From the NCBI GenBank assembly GCA_003116975.1, contig BGKB01000014.1, positions 638,601 through 702,600 on the forward strand: 64,000 bases of DNA, written 5' to 3'. A program made the translations under genes and the position numbers. Position 1 is the first letter of the stretch; each line of letters opens with the position of its first letter. Below are positions 37,600 to 48,543 of the stretch, piece after piece. The DNA comes from Aurantiochytrium sp. KH105. Its lineage: Eukaryota; Sar; Bigyra; Thraustochytrida; Thraustochytriidae. A model generated the notes under the pieces. It saw nothing but the letters and a program-made list of their open reading frames with translations. It did no database searches and was not told the origin of the DNA.

Positions 37600-38815
37600 G
37601 CCGTCGCGTCGAGCTCCGAGACCTGCTGCGACTCCAGCGCTAGCTGTTCGCGCGCGTCCAGACGTGCTCTCCTCGCGCGCGTACTCCTCCGCGCCGGGCC
37701 TGCGTCATGCCCTCGCGCGCGCGAGCCCAAGGCCGCTCGTTGGCATTCTTCTTCTGCATTCTTCTTGAACTTGAGGGCCTTCGTCTTGCCTGTTCTTGTT
37801 CTTGCAGTGCAAGATCGACCACGAAAGGAAGGGAAAAGATCCGGTGGATGACGGGCTGCGGCGCTGGCGTCGCAGCGTCCGAGCCCGAGTCCTACAAGTT
37901 GGAGATGAGCGAAGCCGCCCCGCGGCAGCTGGGAACGCGAACACAGCTGCACCGCGTGCGTGGAAAACCTCGCCGGCATTGGCTGTCGGTGTCGAGGTGA
38001 CTGCCAGCCTGCGTGAGCTCGGTGAGATAAGCTGGGCCTGCTATATCCCGAAGGGCCTGGGTTCGAGCGAGATGTCGAGAACGCGGCCCTCAATTATGGG
38101 CTTCTTGCTCTTGAGTGGCGACGTGACCGTGCCGAATACAATCAGTGAGCGGTCCGAGGTTTGGGCCTAACCTGGGCGCGGCCTCCCAGAAAGAAAAAAA
38201 AATAAAATTGTGCAAAAACATGAGGTAAGGTAGGTCGTATGTGCAAAGGTCCGACTGGATGTCTGGAGAGCCCACCTTGACAGGCCGCATGGGCCAAACG
38301 AAAGCAGGATCTCCGAGCTGGGACGCGACCAAGATTGTCCGACGAGTTCGACCGTGAGGATATGGGGAAAAAGATCGTGCCGCGGTGGGCCCAAGACGTG
38401 CCTCAAAATTGATAAAAAGAATGGCATCGCAATTAACCTGATGCCGCGGCGTGTCCGCAGCAAGAGCGGACCATGGTGCATGGCCGATTCCAATGTCCAT
38501 CCTGTCTTGGAGGATGGCAAGAGTCGAAACCTGAATGGGAATAACCAACTGACTTTTCTTATTTTTAAAAATTAATAATTCTCCCCAGGCTTTCTTCGCT
38601 TACTGAACGAGTCGAGCCCGACTCAACAGTAAGAGCCAGCTCCTTAAACTTGAAATTCTTGAAAAAAAAAATCAAGAGTCAGAGAATGACTTGCATTTGC
38701 CCATTTGGCCCTCGACTCGTGCTGCGATGAAGAAGCAAAAAGCAAACCAAGAAAGCCAACGTTCCGACGGAACAAGCGAGCACACACGAGAAGCAGATCC
38801 ACCGCGCCCCAAACT
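37600..38815. other. Intergenic stretch upstream of vWA gene
   Basis: The first 400 bases are GC-rich promoter-like DNA for the WD40 gene. From 38170 on the DNA is AT-richer. No gene is supported. A GGGTTCGAGC stretch near 38059 resembles a tRNA T-loop, but no acceptor stem or anticodon arm pairs around it. An A run lies at 38661-38669. Confidence 0.45.
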
Positions 38816-41248
38816 ATGTGGCCCCACGGACACTACAATTTGATAGCATGGGCTATCCTTCACATGGCCATCGCCTTGGTTCTTTGCTCGCACGTCGTCA
38901 GTGCCGTTGATTGCTCCGCGATGCAAGAATGCAACCCCAAAAGCCGCCGCATTCTCTTCATTCTGGATGGCAGTCTGAGCATCAACCAGACACACTTTGA
39001 CATGGAAATGATGGATTTTGTCATTAACACGTACTGCGGCTTTCGCAACACGGCCGGGGGCGTCAAGTACGAGGCCGGCGTCATTACCTTTAACCAGTAC
39101 ATTGAGACCCGCATTCCCTTTACAGAATTCACTCCCGACGAATTCGAAACGGCGATCAACACCTACGTGCGATACCAGACCCCGCTCCGCTGCTGCACGA
39201 CGCACGCCGAGGCAGCCATTCTCGCCAAGTAAATGTTCAAGGCCCGCGGTCTCAACGATGGCTACGAAAACATTGCCTTTTTCGTGACGGACGGTCAGCC
39301 GTTCATCAACTACAAGTTCGGTGAGTACAGTGTGGCCGACGACTCGCGATCAAGACAATTCTACGACGATCGTGGACTCTCCTTGAGTGGGTGGACCCAG
39401 AACAAAAAGGGTCAGCGCGATGAGATGCGCGTCTCGTACGCCACGCAAAAGGTGCCCAAGAAGATGCGCGACCTCAAGAACCTCGGAATCCGCGTCTTTT
39501 TCATCGGCGTTCCGCACAATGACCCCGACAAGAACGTCAACATTGACTATTTCAATGGCAAGCTCACGAATGACGAGATCTGCTACACGAACGAAGATGT
39601 GACCCCATCCCAAACCTCTTGTGGAACGGTTTCCTACAGCCCGCTCGTCTCGAAGCCCGTCGACGACCACGCCTTTGGCGTCGAAACATGGGACATGCAG
39701 CCCCTCGTCGATAAGGCTCTCGACAAGATCTGTCTCGACTGGTCGGATCCTGGCGCGGGGTGTTTCGACGTCAAGCGCGACGTCATGATTCTTGTCGATA
39801 CCTCGGAATCCATTGATCCGGCTCGCTTCTCGGATGAAATGTTGACCATCATCAAGGGCGTGGGCGATCAGGTCGGCTATGGCGCCGGCTCGCGCATTGG
39901 AGTGGCGACCTTTGGCAGCGAGGGTAACACGGTTATTCGCGTTCCCATCAAGGAGTTTGGCGGTTCGGGCAAGTTTGCAACAGCAGTTGACAATAACCTT
40001 GCCGACATCACCTTGGAATGCTGCACTAACCTTGCCGAGGCCTTTGAAATGCTTCAGGGCTACTTGCGCGCCAATTATCGCCAAGGACAGGATAAGCTGG
40101 TACTTGTCCTTACGGACGGGACACCCTTTCAGAACTTTGGTACCGGGCCTTACATGTGGCGCTCTTCAGAGTCTTCGTGGCGGCTCAATCGTTGCCAGTA
40201 CGTGACGGAGACTGTCCCGATGGCAGCCGCGCGTCTCCGTGCCGATGGCGTGCGCATTGCGCTCGTCGGCGTTCCCAACGTGGATAATCGCGCCCCAATG
40301 GAAGACTACTTTACGGGTGCGCTCGAAGGTAGTCAATGCTGCGTGAATCCCGATACCAATGCGGCCTGTCTCATTGATAGCGACTCCGAGTGGTGCTCTG
40401 GTTCCTATGACGCGGGTGGGACCGTGGAGTGCGAGACATATACTGAGCGAAGCGTCGTGTCCCCCGGCAGCTACAATATCTTTACAGTATCCTCGTGGGA
40501 TGTGGCTGCTGCTTTGGATAGCATCGGAAGCATGCTGTGCTATACAAACGCGTACCCGACGCCACCCCCGACTGACTTTGTTCCAACGCGGCGTCCGACC
40601 GAAGCTGGTGCGGACACTGGGGAGGACACTCGTTCTTTGCTGCCCGTGGATGTTCTCATTATGTTTGACCACGCGGAGACCACTACAGCGCAAGAAGATG
40701 CATGCGTTGCGACCTTTGGTCTCGAGAGCTGTCAACAGCAGCTCTTCAATTTTGCGAACAAGGTGCGCAAAGCTCTCGAGTACAACAGTGCCATCTTTAG
40801 TATGGCGCTCGTGTCAACGTCTTGTGCCTGGGACAAGACACTAGGCGGCAGTGTGAAGTGGAAGGAAACGGAGCGGAGGATCCGCAGGCTTATTCGCGCT
40901 GGCCGTGACACCACACTGGCAGGAACGCAGTGTCTTGCCCCGGGTTTCAGACGAGCACGTAAACACATTCTCAATGATCGCAAGGACCCTCTTCGGCCCG
41001 TCGCCGTAATCTTGCTCACGCACAAGGATGCTACATCGAGCGACACGAGCGCAGCTCGTTCCAAGGCGGCTGCCCTTCGAGACGATACCGCGGCAGTCGT
41101 ATATGCAGCAACTGTGGACCCCGATGACAGTGATCACTTAAGCGATCTCGCCAAGCTTACAGGCGCGAGTTCCCGCGTTTACTCGGCACTCTCGGGAAAT
41201 GGCATCTATAGCATGCTCCAAGACTTTCTCGCAAGTGTCGAGGTGTGA
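38816..41248 (+). CDS. Secreted multi-vWA-domain protein interrupted by in-frame TAA
   Basis: One frame from ATG at 38816 to a stop at 41246 would encode 810 codons but has a TAA at 39230-39232. The leader (LIAWAILHMAIALVLCSHVVSA) is a signal peptide. vWA domain 1 has MIDAS LDGSLS (D51) and continues without loss of sense across the TAA: HAEAAILAK, stop, MFKARGLNDGYENIAFFVTD. Domain 2 has MIDAS VDTSES (near codon 328) and LVLTDGTPF. Domain 3 (IMFDHAETTTA) has lost the MIDAS serines. Cysteines are frequent, fitting an extracellular protein, and a proline-threonine linker separates domains 2 and 3. The stop falls at AAG-TAA-ATG, where CAA (Gln) would fit, so one C-to-T change explains it. It may be a nonsense allele, a readthrough site, an error, or, if translation restarts at 39233, a product without leader. 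Confidence 0.8.
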
Positions 41249-41766
41249 TCCTTGGACAATGGCAGAGAGCTTTCGAGGGAGGGAAAAAGATACTCACTGC
41301 ATCCAGTATCCGTGGCGTCGAGATGGAAAGAAATAAGTGAAATGAAATGAAGTGGGACTCGAAAGGTCTGGGCGTCGAAGCGACGGCCTCTGCCAATCAA
41401 GTCAGTCTCTTTTTGTTGGCGTATACACAAGACTTGAATGCTTCGGCAAAGTTTTCCATGTGAAGAGCGGCTCCATTGGTGGCGAGACAAGTGTCATTGT
41501 TCTCTGCAGCAAAAATACGCACTGGGCCTACACGTCACGAGGTCTTTAGCCTTGCAGGACATGTATCTCCTGCTTGCTCACCACCGTTCATTCTGGAAAA
41601 CGTTGTAGAGAAAGAGAACATAAAACTAATAAAGGTCATCGTCAAATGATAAAAAAAGGGGGGTAGGAAAAGAAGGAACGAAAGGAAAAAAGAAAAAGAA
41701 AAGAGGGCAAGGCAAAGAAGTGCTCGTGCCTTCGGAAGAATAGGAATCAATGGTCACCATGGTCAC
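41249..41766. other. Convergent 3' flanks
   Basis: Intergenic DNA between two convergent genes. It has an AT-rich, purine-rich part (41640-41705). No gene or structured element is recognised. Confidence 0.5.
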
Positions 41767-43995
41767 TTAGTCGATTGCCGTGAAACAACGCTGCGAAGAC
41801 CAAGGCATGTGGGAGTTCCCTGGACTAACGCCCTGCAAACGCGCGTCGTTGTTATCTGCAAAGAATCGAGTTACGGCCACGCTCTGGCGACGACGCGGCG
41901 TGCGCTCTCGGAACGGATGGCGGTCTCCGTTATCGTGGCGTTGGCCGTAACGAGCGATGCGCGAACTGGCCGCACCGCCTTGAGGCGCAAAAGCTGTGCC
42001 GTCGTGACCTGGCTCAAGAAAACTGGCGGACCCAGACACGGGGCCGCCAGCGTTGAATACGGGCAGATTGCTATCGCTATGCGACCTGCCCTTGAGATGC
42101 AGTCCTGCCCCAGAAGATGCCACAGAAGGTCCGCCTTGGAGGCCACTATGAAGGTGTGATTCTGTGGTGGGCCGCGGGTGTTCCTGGACAAGACTTGCGT
42201 CAGTAACGCGGCCTTCATCTGCCCAGGAGTGCAAGGAGTCGCCGGAAAATGCCGAGCGCGACATCGGTTGCTTGGACTTTTTGATTTGTGTAGTGCTCAG
42301 CTTGAGCTTCTTCTCGCCACCCTTGCTTTCGCCTTCCACGTTGCTACCGCCGCTGCTGCTTGCGCCGCTGTTGCTGCGAGAGCCAAGAGCACCACCGAGG
42401 GCCAAGGTGGACCCAGCCTCTGTACATGAAGTGGTGGTCGAAGTTGAAGAGAGTGTCGAGGAGGAAGATGGGCGCGCGGAGGCCAACGCAGTCTTGGTCG
42501 CGGTGTCCTGCGGCTTGCGATCGTTGGCCTGGGGCTTGCGCGTGCTTTGCGTGGCGTCGGGCTCCTCGTTGCCGGGGGAAGAAAAGACCATGTCGACGTT
42601 TGTAAAGGATGGCGCTGGCGCAATGGGCGAGAGCATGGCATGGCTCGATCCGGAAAAGAGACCCGATCCAGAAAAGGGCATTGGGCAGTAGTCCATGTCG
42701 ACCATGGGCGAGTTGGTGCTTGAGCTGCGCGACAAGGACGCGGGCGTGCCTGATGCAGTACGCTTCTGACGAAAAAGAGGTTGTTGTTGCTGCTGCTGCT
42801 GTAACAGCATCTGTTGCTGTTGTTGTTGTTGCACATCGTGTAGTTGAAGGTTGCTGGTGGTGACGATGTTGCTAACGTCATCATCCTGGTCGTGATCGAA
42901 AAAGAGGTCGAGCTTTGGATAAAACCTCCTGTTCATGCTGTGATCGCTGCTGATGCTACCGATGCTCTGCTCGCGGTGCGCGAGCTGAGGAAGAATGGGT
43001 GTAGGAGGCTTGGAGACGCTAAAGGCCATGACGTCGGCGTCGCCGAGATACTCATCCTTGACAAAGGTGCGATCAAAGGCGGCCATGTCGTCGTCGCCGT
43101 CGTTGTCGCCATTGTTGTTGCTATGGTGGTGATGACTGTCTTTGTCGTTGTTGACGTTGCGCCCGTGCTGGAGAAGAATATCGCTGAGGTGGCTGTCGTG
43201 ATTACCGCTGCCTTTGCCGTTGCTGCTGAGGCGATCGTAAAAGGCATCGAACTTGCTGGACTGGTGCGAGGCAGAGCCGGGCAGCGATGCGTGGAGGGCA
43301 GGCGAGACGCCGCCCGAGGCTCTCGAGGACGAGGACGAGGACGAGGAGGAGGACGAAAAGGGCCCTTGCGAGGAGAAGCCAGAGCCCGGGGCGAGAGGAA
43401 GCGTAAAAGGCGAGGGCGTTGCGCTCGCGCGGCACCGCGAGAGGGGCTGTAGGTGCGGCAGCAGGGGGGTGAGTACCGAGGACCGAGTGGCGGACGTCAG
43501 GTACGAGGTCGTGGTGGTGGTACTGTTGGCAAGGGCGTTGGCGTCAAGCAATGGATAGCGAAAGCCTTGTTCCGAGGACGCCGTGCGGCGCTTGGCCTTT
43601 TCTGCGGCCATGCGGTGCAGGAGGACCTTGAAGGAGCGCATGTTCTCGTACTCTTCGCGCGTGCATGCGTGTTCGTAGCACATGCGTTCGAGAATGAGCG
43701 AGATCTTGTATTCCTTGGGCTTGTTGCGCTTGGTCTCTGGGACAACGCCGCGGGAGATGATTTGCGCGATCCTCACAAACCCGCGCGTCCTCAGCGCGGC
43801 GTCTTCGTCAGGTCGCTGCCATGCCGTGGCCTTGGTATTGTCCAAGTCCCCGATCCGCATGCCGCCTTGCTGGTGGTCCCCTTGGGTTTGTTGTTGCTGT
43901 TGCACGTGCGTCTGCTGCGTCTGCTGCTGCTGCTGCTTCGGACTCGACTTGCTTCCGGCGCTGGTGCTGCCGCGCCTCTTCCTCGCGGTCGCCAT
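41767..43995 (-). CDS. KIX-domain protein with polyQ/low-complexity tail
   Basis: 742 residues from ATG at 43995; the open frame continues upstream without ATG. After a basic polyQ start, residues about 64-135 form a KIX-like domain: LRTRGFVRIAQIISRGVVP, KISLILERMCYEHACTREEY and MRSFKVLLHRMAAEKAKR fit the three-helix pattern with the 'iE...yE.A.sreEY' block. KIX domains bind activation domains of transcription factors (CBP/p300, Mediator Med15 and plant homologues). The remaining 600 residues are low-complexity: runs of Ser, Gln, Asn, His and Asp, probably disordered. No acetyltransferase domain is present, so it is more like a Med15-type or stand-alone co-activator. The KIX call is moderate, and the rest cannot be assigned. 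Confidence 0.6.
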   Translation of the reverse strand: MATARKRRGSTSAGSKSSPKQQQQQTQQTHVQQQQQTQGDHQQGGMRIGDLDNTKATAWQRPDEDAALRTRGFVRIAQIISRGVVPETKRNKPKEYKISLILERMCYEHACTREEYENMRSFKVLLHRMAAEKAKRRTASSEQGFRYPLLDANALANSTTTTTSYLTSATRSSVLTPLLPHLQPLSRCRASATPSPFTLPLAPGSGFSSQGPFSSSSSSSSSSSRASGGVSPALHASLPGSASHQSSKFDAFYDRLSSNGKGSGNHDSHLSDILLQHGRNVNNDKDSHHHHSNNNGDNDGDDDMAAFDRTFVKDEYLGDADVMAFSVSKPPTPILPQLAHREQSIGSISSDHSMNRRFYPKLDLFFDHDQDDDVSNIVTTSNLQLHDVQQQQQQQMLLQQQQQQQPLFRQKRTASGTPASLSRSSSTNSPMVDMDYCPMPFSGSGLFSGSSHAMLSPIAPAPSFTNVDMVFSSPGNEEPDATQSTRKPQANDRKPQDTATKTALASARPSSSSTLSSTSTTTSCTEAGSTLALGGALGSRSNSGASSSGGSNVEGESKGGEKKLKLSTTQIKKSKQPMSRSAFSGDSLHSWADEGRVTDASLVQEHPRPTTESHLHSGLQGGPSVASSGAGLHLKGRSHSDSNLPVFNAGGPVSGSASFLEPGHDGTAFAPQGGAASSRIARYGQRHDNGDRHPFRERTPRRRQSVAVTRFFADNNDARLQGVSPGNSHMPWSSQRCFTAID

Positions 43996-44285
43996 GCTTG
44001 CTGTCTTCGCCGTTGCCTGTCTGCCCGCCCGCCTGCGTGCCTGCGTGCCTGCGTGCGTGCTCGCCTGACGCCGTGTCCGCGATCCCGCGCTGCCGTTCGC
44101 CCGCTTCGCGTCCGCGTCCCAACCGACTTTGCTCAGCAGTTCGTTCGTTGCCAAGCCTGCCCCGGTTCCGTATACGCACGTACGTAGGGAGTAGCGCCGA
44201 TGTAGCGGATGTAGTGAGCGATGCGATGCAGGTCCGGATGTACGCGCGGCGTCTGTCTGACCGACTCTGCCTGTCTCTCTCTCCC

Positions 44286-44321
<36 letters not shown>

Positions 44322-46551
44322 CCTGCTGTCTGTCGGTCGTTGGGTCGGGGAAAGCAGGCTCGCGTCGAGCGCTCGCGCGGGACGCCGCGGCGTGCGCGCT
44401 CCGGTCTGCTGGCCGCTGCGAGAGGGCGAGCGGGGACGAGGAGAAGGAGCAGGAGGACCACGAGGAGAGCGGAGAAGAAGCAAGAGCAAGGCAAGGGAGG
44501 ACGGCCTCTCCGTCTCTGGCTCTGACGGTCGCAGAGGTCGCCGAGGTCTCCGGCTACGTGCGCGCGCTCTGGCTGGGCCGCACGCCCGCGCGACGGTCGC
44601 GCGAGGAGAGAAGAGCGGCGGCTCGGCGTGGCTTGGCTCGGCTTGGCTTGGCCTGGCTTGGCAGGCTGGGCCGGGCGAGGCGAGGCGCGTGCAGAGGAGG
44701 ATTGAGAGAGGCGCAGAGATGCAGCGCGTGCCGCACGCGCTGCGCGAGGAGAGAGAGGCGCGGCACGTGCAGCGCGCGGGGCGGCGCGACGGCGCGAGGC
44801 CGGGCGAGGCCAAGCCGCAGCCGCAGCCGCAGCTGCAGCCACGCGCAAGAGCGAGGGAGAGAGAGAGAGAGAGAGAGAGACCCGCGCCGCGAGGTCCGCG
44901 AGGTTCGAAAACGAGAGAGGCCTGTACCGTGGCGAGATCCCGCCCCGCAAGCTCGCCTCGCTCGCCTCGCTCGCGCCAGCCCGCAAGCAAGCTCGCTAGC
45001 AAGCTCGCGAAGCGCGCGAAGCCCGCGTGCTGCGGAGCGCGGCACGGCAGGCAGCGCGGTCGCGGGCGCGCCTCAGGTCTCGCGCTTGGCGGTCTGCTCG
45101 CCTCGCGGCTGCTCCCTGCTCTCCAGCTGCTGCTGCTGCACTGCTGCTGCTGCTCGAATTGCACGCACGGGCTCGAGATCACGCAGCGGAGGCTCAGGAC
45201 GCGAGGCGCGGCGAGCGACGTCAGCTGCGCGCGGCGCGCAGGCGGACGCGAGGCGCGGCGGCGCGGCGGCAGGCTGCGTGCCCGGCGGCCGCGCGGGCTG
45301 GGATCGAGGGCCGGGAGGGCGTTGGGATGAGCTGGCTGGTCTGCTCTGGAGATGGGATGGGATGGGATGGGATGGGATGAATTGATGGATGGGGCGGCAG
45401 GGGCCGAGCGGCGGAGGAGGAGCGGGCAGAGCAGGGCAGGGCAGAGCAGGCTGCAGGCGGCGCGGAGAGCGAGAGAGCAGGCTGGTGCGGCGGGCAGAGG
45501 CAGGCGTGACGAGTGGCGGCACGCAGACGGCGGCGGTGTGCGCCGCGCCACACCGCCGCGGAAAATGGTTCGGACGGGGCCGGAGTTCGAGTTCTCCGGG
45601 CGGGCGGGTGGGTGGGTTGCCACATGCCACAGTCAGTCGCTGTCAGTCAGTCTGACTCGGCAAGTCCAGAGCGGCGGCCACAGAGGGCGGCAGCTGCGGG
45701 GGGCGTGGGGAGGGCGGCGCCCCGCAGCGCGTCTTTCACCCAGCTTGGCCGCAGCCCGCACCGCACGCCAGGCCGCGCGAGAGAGATGAGGAGATAGATG
45801 ATAGATGTAGAGAGGATGGAGAAGGCACGGGCCGCGACGCAGGCCAGGCTGCCTGGTGGAGACCGGCTTCACAGCCAAGGCGCGGAGACCGTGGTCTCCA
45901 ACTTGAAGTTGAACAACATTCTTGGCTACAGGCTTCTTGCGCGGCGAGCGAGGGAGGGTGGATGATAGCGAATGGAATGAATGGGCTGAGCGTGGCGTGA
46001 CGCCTGCTTGCTTGCCTAGCTTGCCTTGCTTCCTGTTCGAGCTTGACGGGCGCGTGCGAGACGCTCACCGGGATCTATCTCAGGATCTCGAGGGCGGCCA
46101 GGCCAGGACAGGAATGAAGTAGTATAGTAGAGCGCCGCTCCTCAATCGATGAGCGGGCAAGGCGGGCAAGGCGAGGACGCGGGAGCGACCCTGATTACGC
46201 TCGAGATCATGCGTCATGGCGATGATCACGGGCGGCAGGGTGGCTGGCCGAAGGACGCCGGCCTCGGGATGAGGCGCAAGGGAGCAGCCAGGCGTCCAAG
46301 GTGGCTGCTCTGCGACAACAACGACAAGAATTCTTCATCTTCTTGTATTCTTCTCCTCTGCTTCATTTACGAACTACTTTCCTTTTTTCCTTCCCCGTGA
46401 CGATGGCATCATGAGGGATGACAGATGGCATGGCAGCCAGATAAGATAGATGGTGTACGTACAGGCAAGAACTCTGACTGACATTGAGAGTAATACATCG
46501 ATTGGCTCCCGTGGATCCCGCCGCCCAGACGCCGATCGCGCAGGGTCTGGC
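43996..46551. other. GC-rich intergenic stretch
   Basis: Upstream region of the KIX gene and 3' flank of the small gene at 46552. Simple repeats are CTGT (44285-44321), TTGGC units (44635-44665), GA (44856-44880), CTCGC/CAAG runs (44950-45010), GGGAT units (45351-45377) and CAGT (45630-45655). A short frame at 46149-46400 has no support beyond an ATG. No gene is called. Confidence 0.5.
44285..44321. repeat. CTGT tetranucleotide array
   Basis: Nine tandem CTGT units, perfect, in intergenic DNA. Confidence 0.95.
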
Positions 46552-47268
46552 CTAGGACTGTTTGGCGAAGGCGGACTTGCCCGTCATGGCGGCGAAGTTC
46601 TTGGCGTACTTGGTCTCCTCGCAGCACTTGCGCACGTTCTCGGTGCGGCGGTCGTCAGGGTAGGCAAAGTACAAAAAGTTCCTGCGTTCGGGCGCGTGGA
46701 GGGGCGCGTGCCAACATGCATGCATTCATTCATTCATTCATTCATTCATGCATTCATTCGTTCAATCACAGTCAGGTCAGCGAGCGAAGGTGACGGTGGC
46801 GAGACGACGAGAACAACTTACCCAAATTGTCCGCTCGAGGTGATCGGGACGCGAATCGTGGAAGGGTCTTCCGCGCGGGTCTTGAAGCCGTAGCTTTCGA
46901 GGATCTTTGTCGCCTCGGCTGCGTAGCATGGTTGGTGCAATGGGATGAGTCAGCGAATTGGAAACGTCAAATAGAGAACAAGGGGAGAACTCGAGATGAA
47001 GAGCAAGCTTTGCATGTCAATTCGCTTGTTGATCAGGAGGAGGGGGGGGGGGGGGGGGGGTGAGAAACGTACCGTCCTCTTCGGGAGAAAGCTCTCGCCG
47101 AAGTTCTGCTCGAAATCCTGGCGCCTCAGTGATGCGGTCCTTGCGCAGCGCATTCAGGTTGCACGAATAGACGCGCTTCTGCTTGCGTAGCGCATTGTCC
47201 TCGCGTCGAATCACCTCGCGCCAGATCTCGTTCATCGAGACCTGCGACGGCGCATCTTTGCTCGCCAT
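46552..47268 (-). CDS. Small three-exon gene, 140-residue protein of unknown function
   Basis: It can only be read after splicing. Exon 1 is 47268-47073 (ATG; ends ..PEED plus one base before GTACGT), exon 2 is 46918-46822 (after ..TACGCAG, ending before GTAAGT) and exon 3 is 46681-46552 (after ..AACGCAG, ending TAG). Introns are 154 and 140 bases. Phases match exactly and give 140 residues. The protein begins MASKDAPSQVSMNEIWREVI, continues with a basic helix (RREDNALRKQKRVY), then ILESYGFKTRAEDPSTIRVP and FGNFLYFAYPDDRRTENV, and ends GKSAFAKQS. I do not recognise a family; the small size, helical start and basic charge would fit many adaptor proteins. Perfect junction consensus and uninterrupted sense make the gene model itself strong. 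Confidence 0.75.
47042..47060. repeat. 19-base G homopolymer inside an intron
   Basis: An uninterrupted G run on the plus strand (C run in the transcript) lies 11 bases into intron 1 of the minus-strand gene at 46552-47268. Length is likely to be unstable in both the genome and sequencing. Confidence 0.9.
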
Positions 47269-48088
47269 GTTGAGCTTGCTTTTTGCTTCGCTTGCTTCCC
47301 TAGCTTGCTCGCGAGCTTTCCTGTTCCGCGTGCGCTCGTAGCTCGCACGCGACGAGCCACGCGAGGCTTCTTCGAATTGCCTTTACTTCTTCTTCGAGTT
47401 CTTCTTCGCACCACGTCTCATGTAGTACTTAGCCTACGCTCCAGCCAGCAGAAACCAATGAATGAATGAAATCCTGCGTTTTCCACTTTGAGCCTCGGAC
47501 GACCTAGTGTCATCAGTTGGCAGGGCCGGGCTGGGGGGCTTATCAAGACGGACAAGAACAACCAACTCCGCGCCGCAGGTAGAGCCACACGGCTACAACT
47601 CGGCTTACCATTGGTATAGAAATGAAAGCTTGCCACAAAGGAAACTATCAGACACAAGAACGAATGAAGAAAAAGCCACGCGCCGCGGACTCCAAGCCAA
47701 GTCAAAAAGGTCCGTTGATCGTTGCAAAACGTTACGCTGCAACCGCGAGCCGTTACATTCTGGGCGGCTCGAGGTTATGTCTAACTTTGGAGGGGGGAGA
47801 GGAGAGCGGTGCTAGGAGATTCTGGGGCACAGCAAAAAAGATGCAGCGATTTCCCAAGGGGCTTTTCGAACCATCATTTGAAAGTACGTTCTCACCACCA
47901 TCGCCCTCTGGACTTCGTTACCTTGATAGTAAATGCGACTCGCCTCGTGAAAGGAGACAAAAGGTCCACGACAAAATCGATCAGGTGCAGACGAATGGTG
48001 TATCTTCAGCTCGTCCGGCTGGTCTTCATATGAGCGTTGGCAAGACGCGAGTGTAGAGATCAAGTTTTGAAAAAAATAAATAAAGCGA
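47269..48088. other. Intergenic stretch between two small genes
   Basis: Promoter side of the 140-residue gene and 3' flank of the SAP-like gene. A CTTGCTTC/CTTGCTCG-type run lies at 47272-47315. No gene or repeat of note is seen; short frames here lack support. Confidence 0.45.
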
Positions 48089-48543
48089 TCATGAAAGAGA
48101 CGATGCTGCATTTTCCTCGGCCTTAGCCCGGGATGCTGCGTCTTGCCGAAGACGGCTACGCTCGAGAGCTGCCTTTTTCCGTTCGGCCTTTTGCTGGGCG
48201 AGACGTGCTTGGAGGTCGCGACGCTCTTCTTCAAGACGTTCTGCATAGCGACGCTCTTCCTCTTGCTTTTCGCGCAAGAGGTCTTTGATGAGACATTGCA
48301 TCAGCGAGGCATGGGAGATGGCGTTGGGAAGCTCGAGGCTTCGTCGCTCGCATTCCTGAGATGGGCGAGGTCAATTGACTACGTTAGTGTCGCTGCGTCT
48401 CGTCTTTGGTGAGATGTTTTCCCTTTTGTTGGGATTGTCTGCGGACATGAAGAAGCATCCGCACGTACCTGTCTGAGCTCGAAAACTGTCGCACTATGAA
48501 CGTTGTCAAGCTTGAACTTGGAGTCGTTTTGGTTGGCCGCCAT
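48089..48543 (-). CDS. Small two-exon SAP-like / coiled-coil protein
   Basis: Exon 1 (48543-48469) encodes 25 residues and ends at CAG before GTACGT. The intron is 113 bases with a branch-like CACTAAC and ends CTCAG. Exon 2 (48355-48089) continues in phase zero to give 113 residues. Residues about 17-50 (ATVFELRQECERRSLELPNA, then SLMQCLIKDLLREK) fit the SAP motif, a helix-turn-helix that binds AT-rich DNA or proteins, although the central glycine is not seen. The rest is one highly charged helix (RRYAERLEEERRDLQARLAQ onward), predicted coiled coil. A nuclear scaffold or regulatory role is possible. The splice model is strong; the SAP assignment is moderate. Confidence 0.7.

Noticed and set aside
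38045..38110. A possible tRNA (GGGTTCGAGC T-loop-like stretch)
   Set aside because: No matching T-stem, anticodon arm or acceptor stem could be paired around it.
46149..46400. An 83-codon ORF with ATG
   Set aside because: No domain, and its end is translated from a TC-rich tract; indistinguishable from chance.
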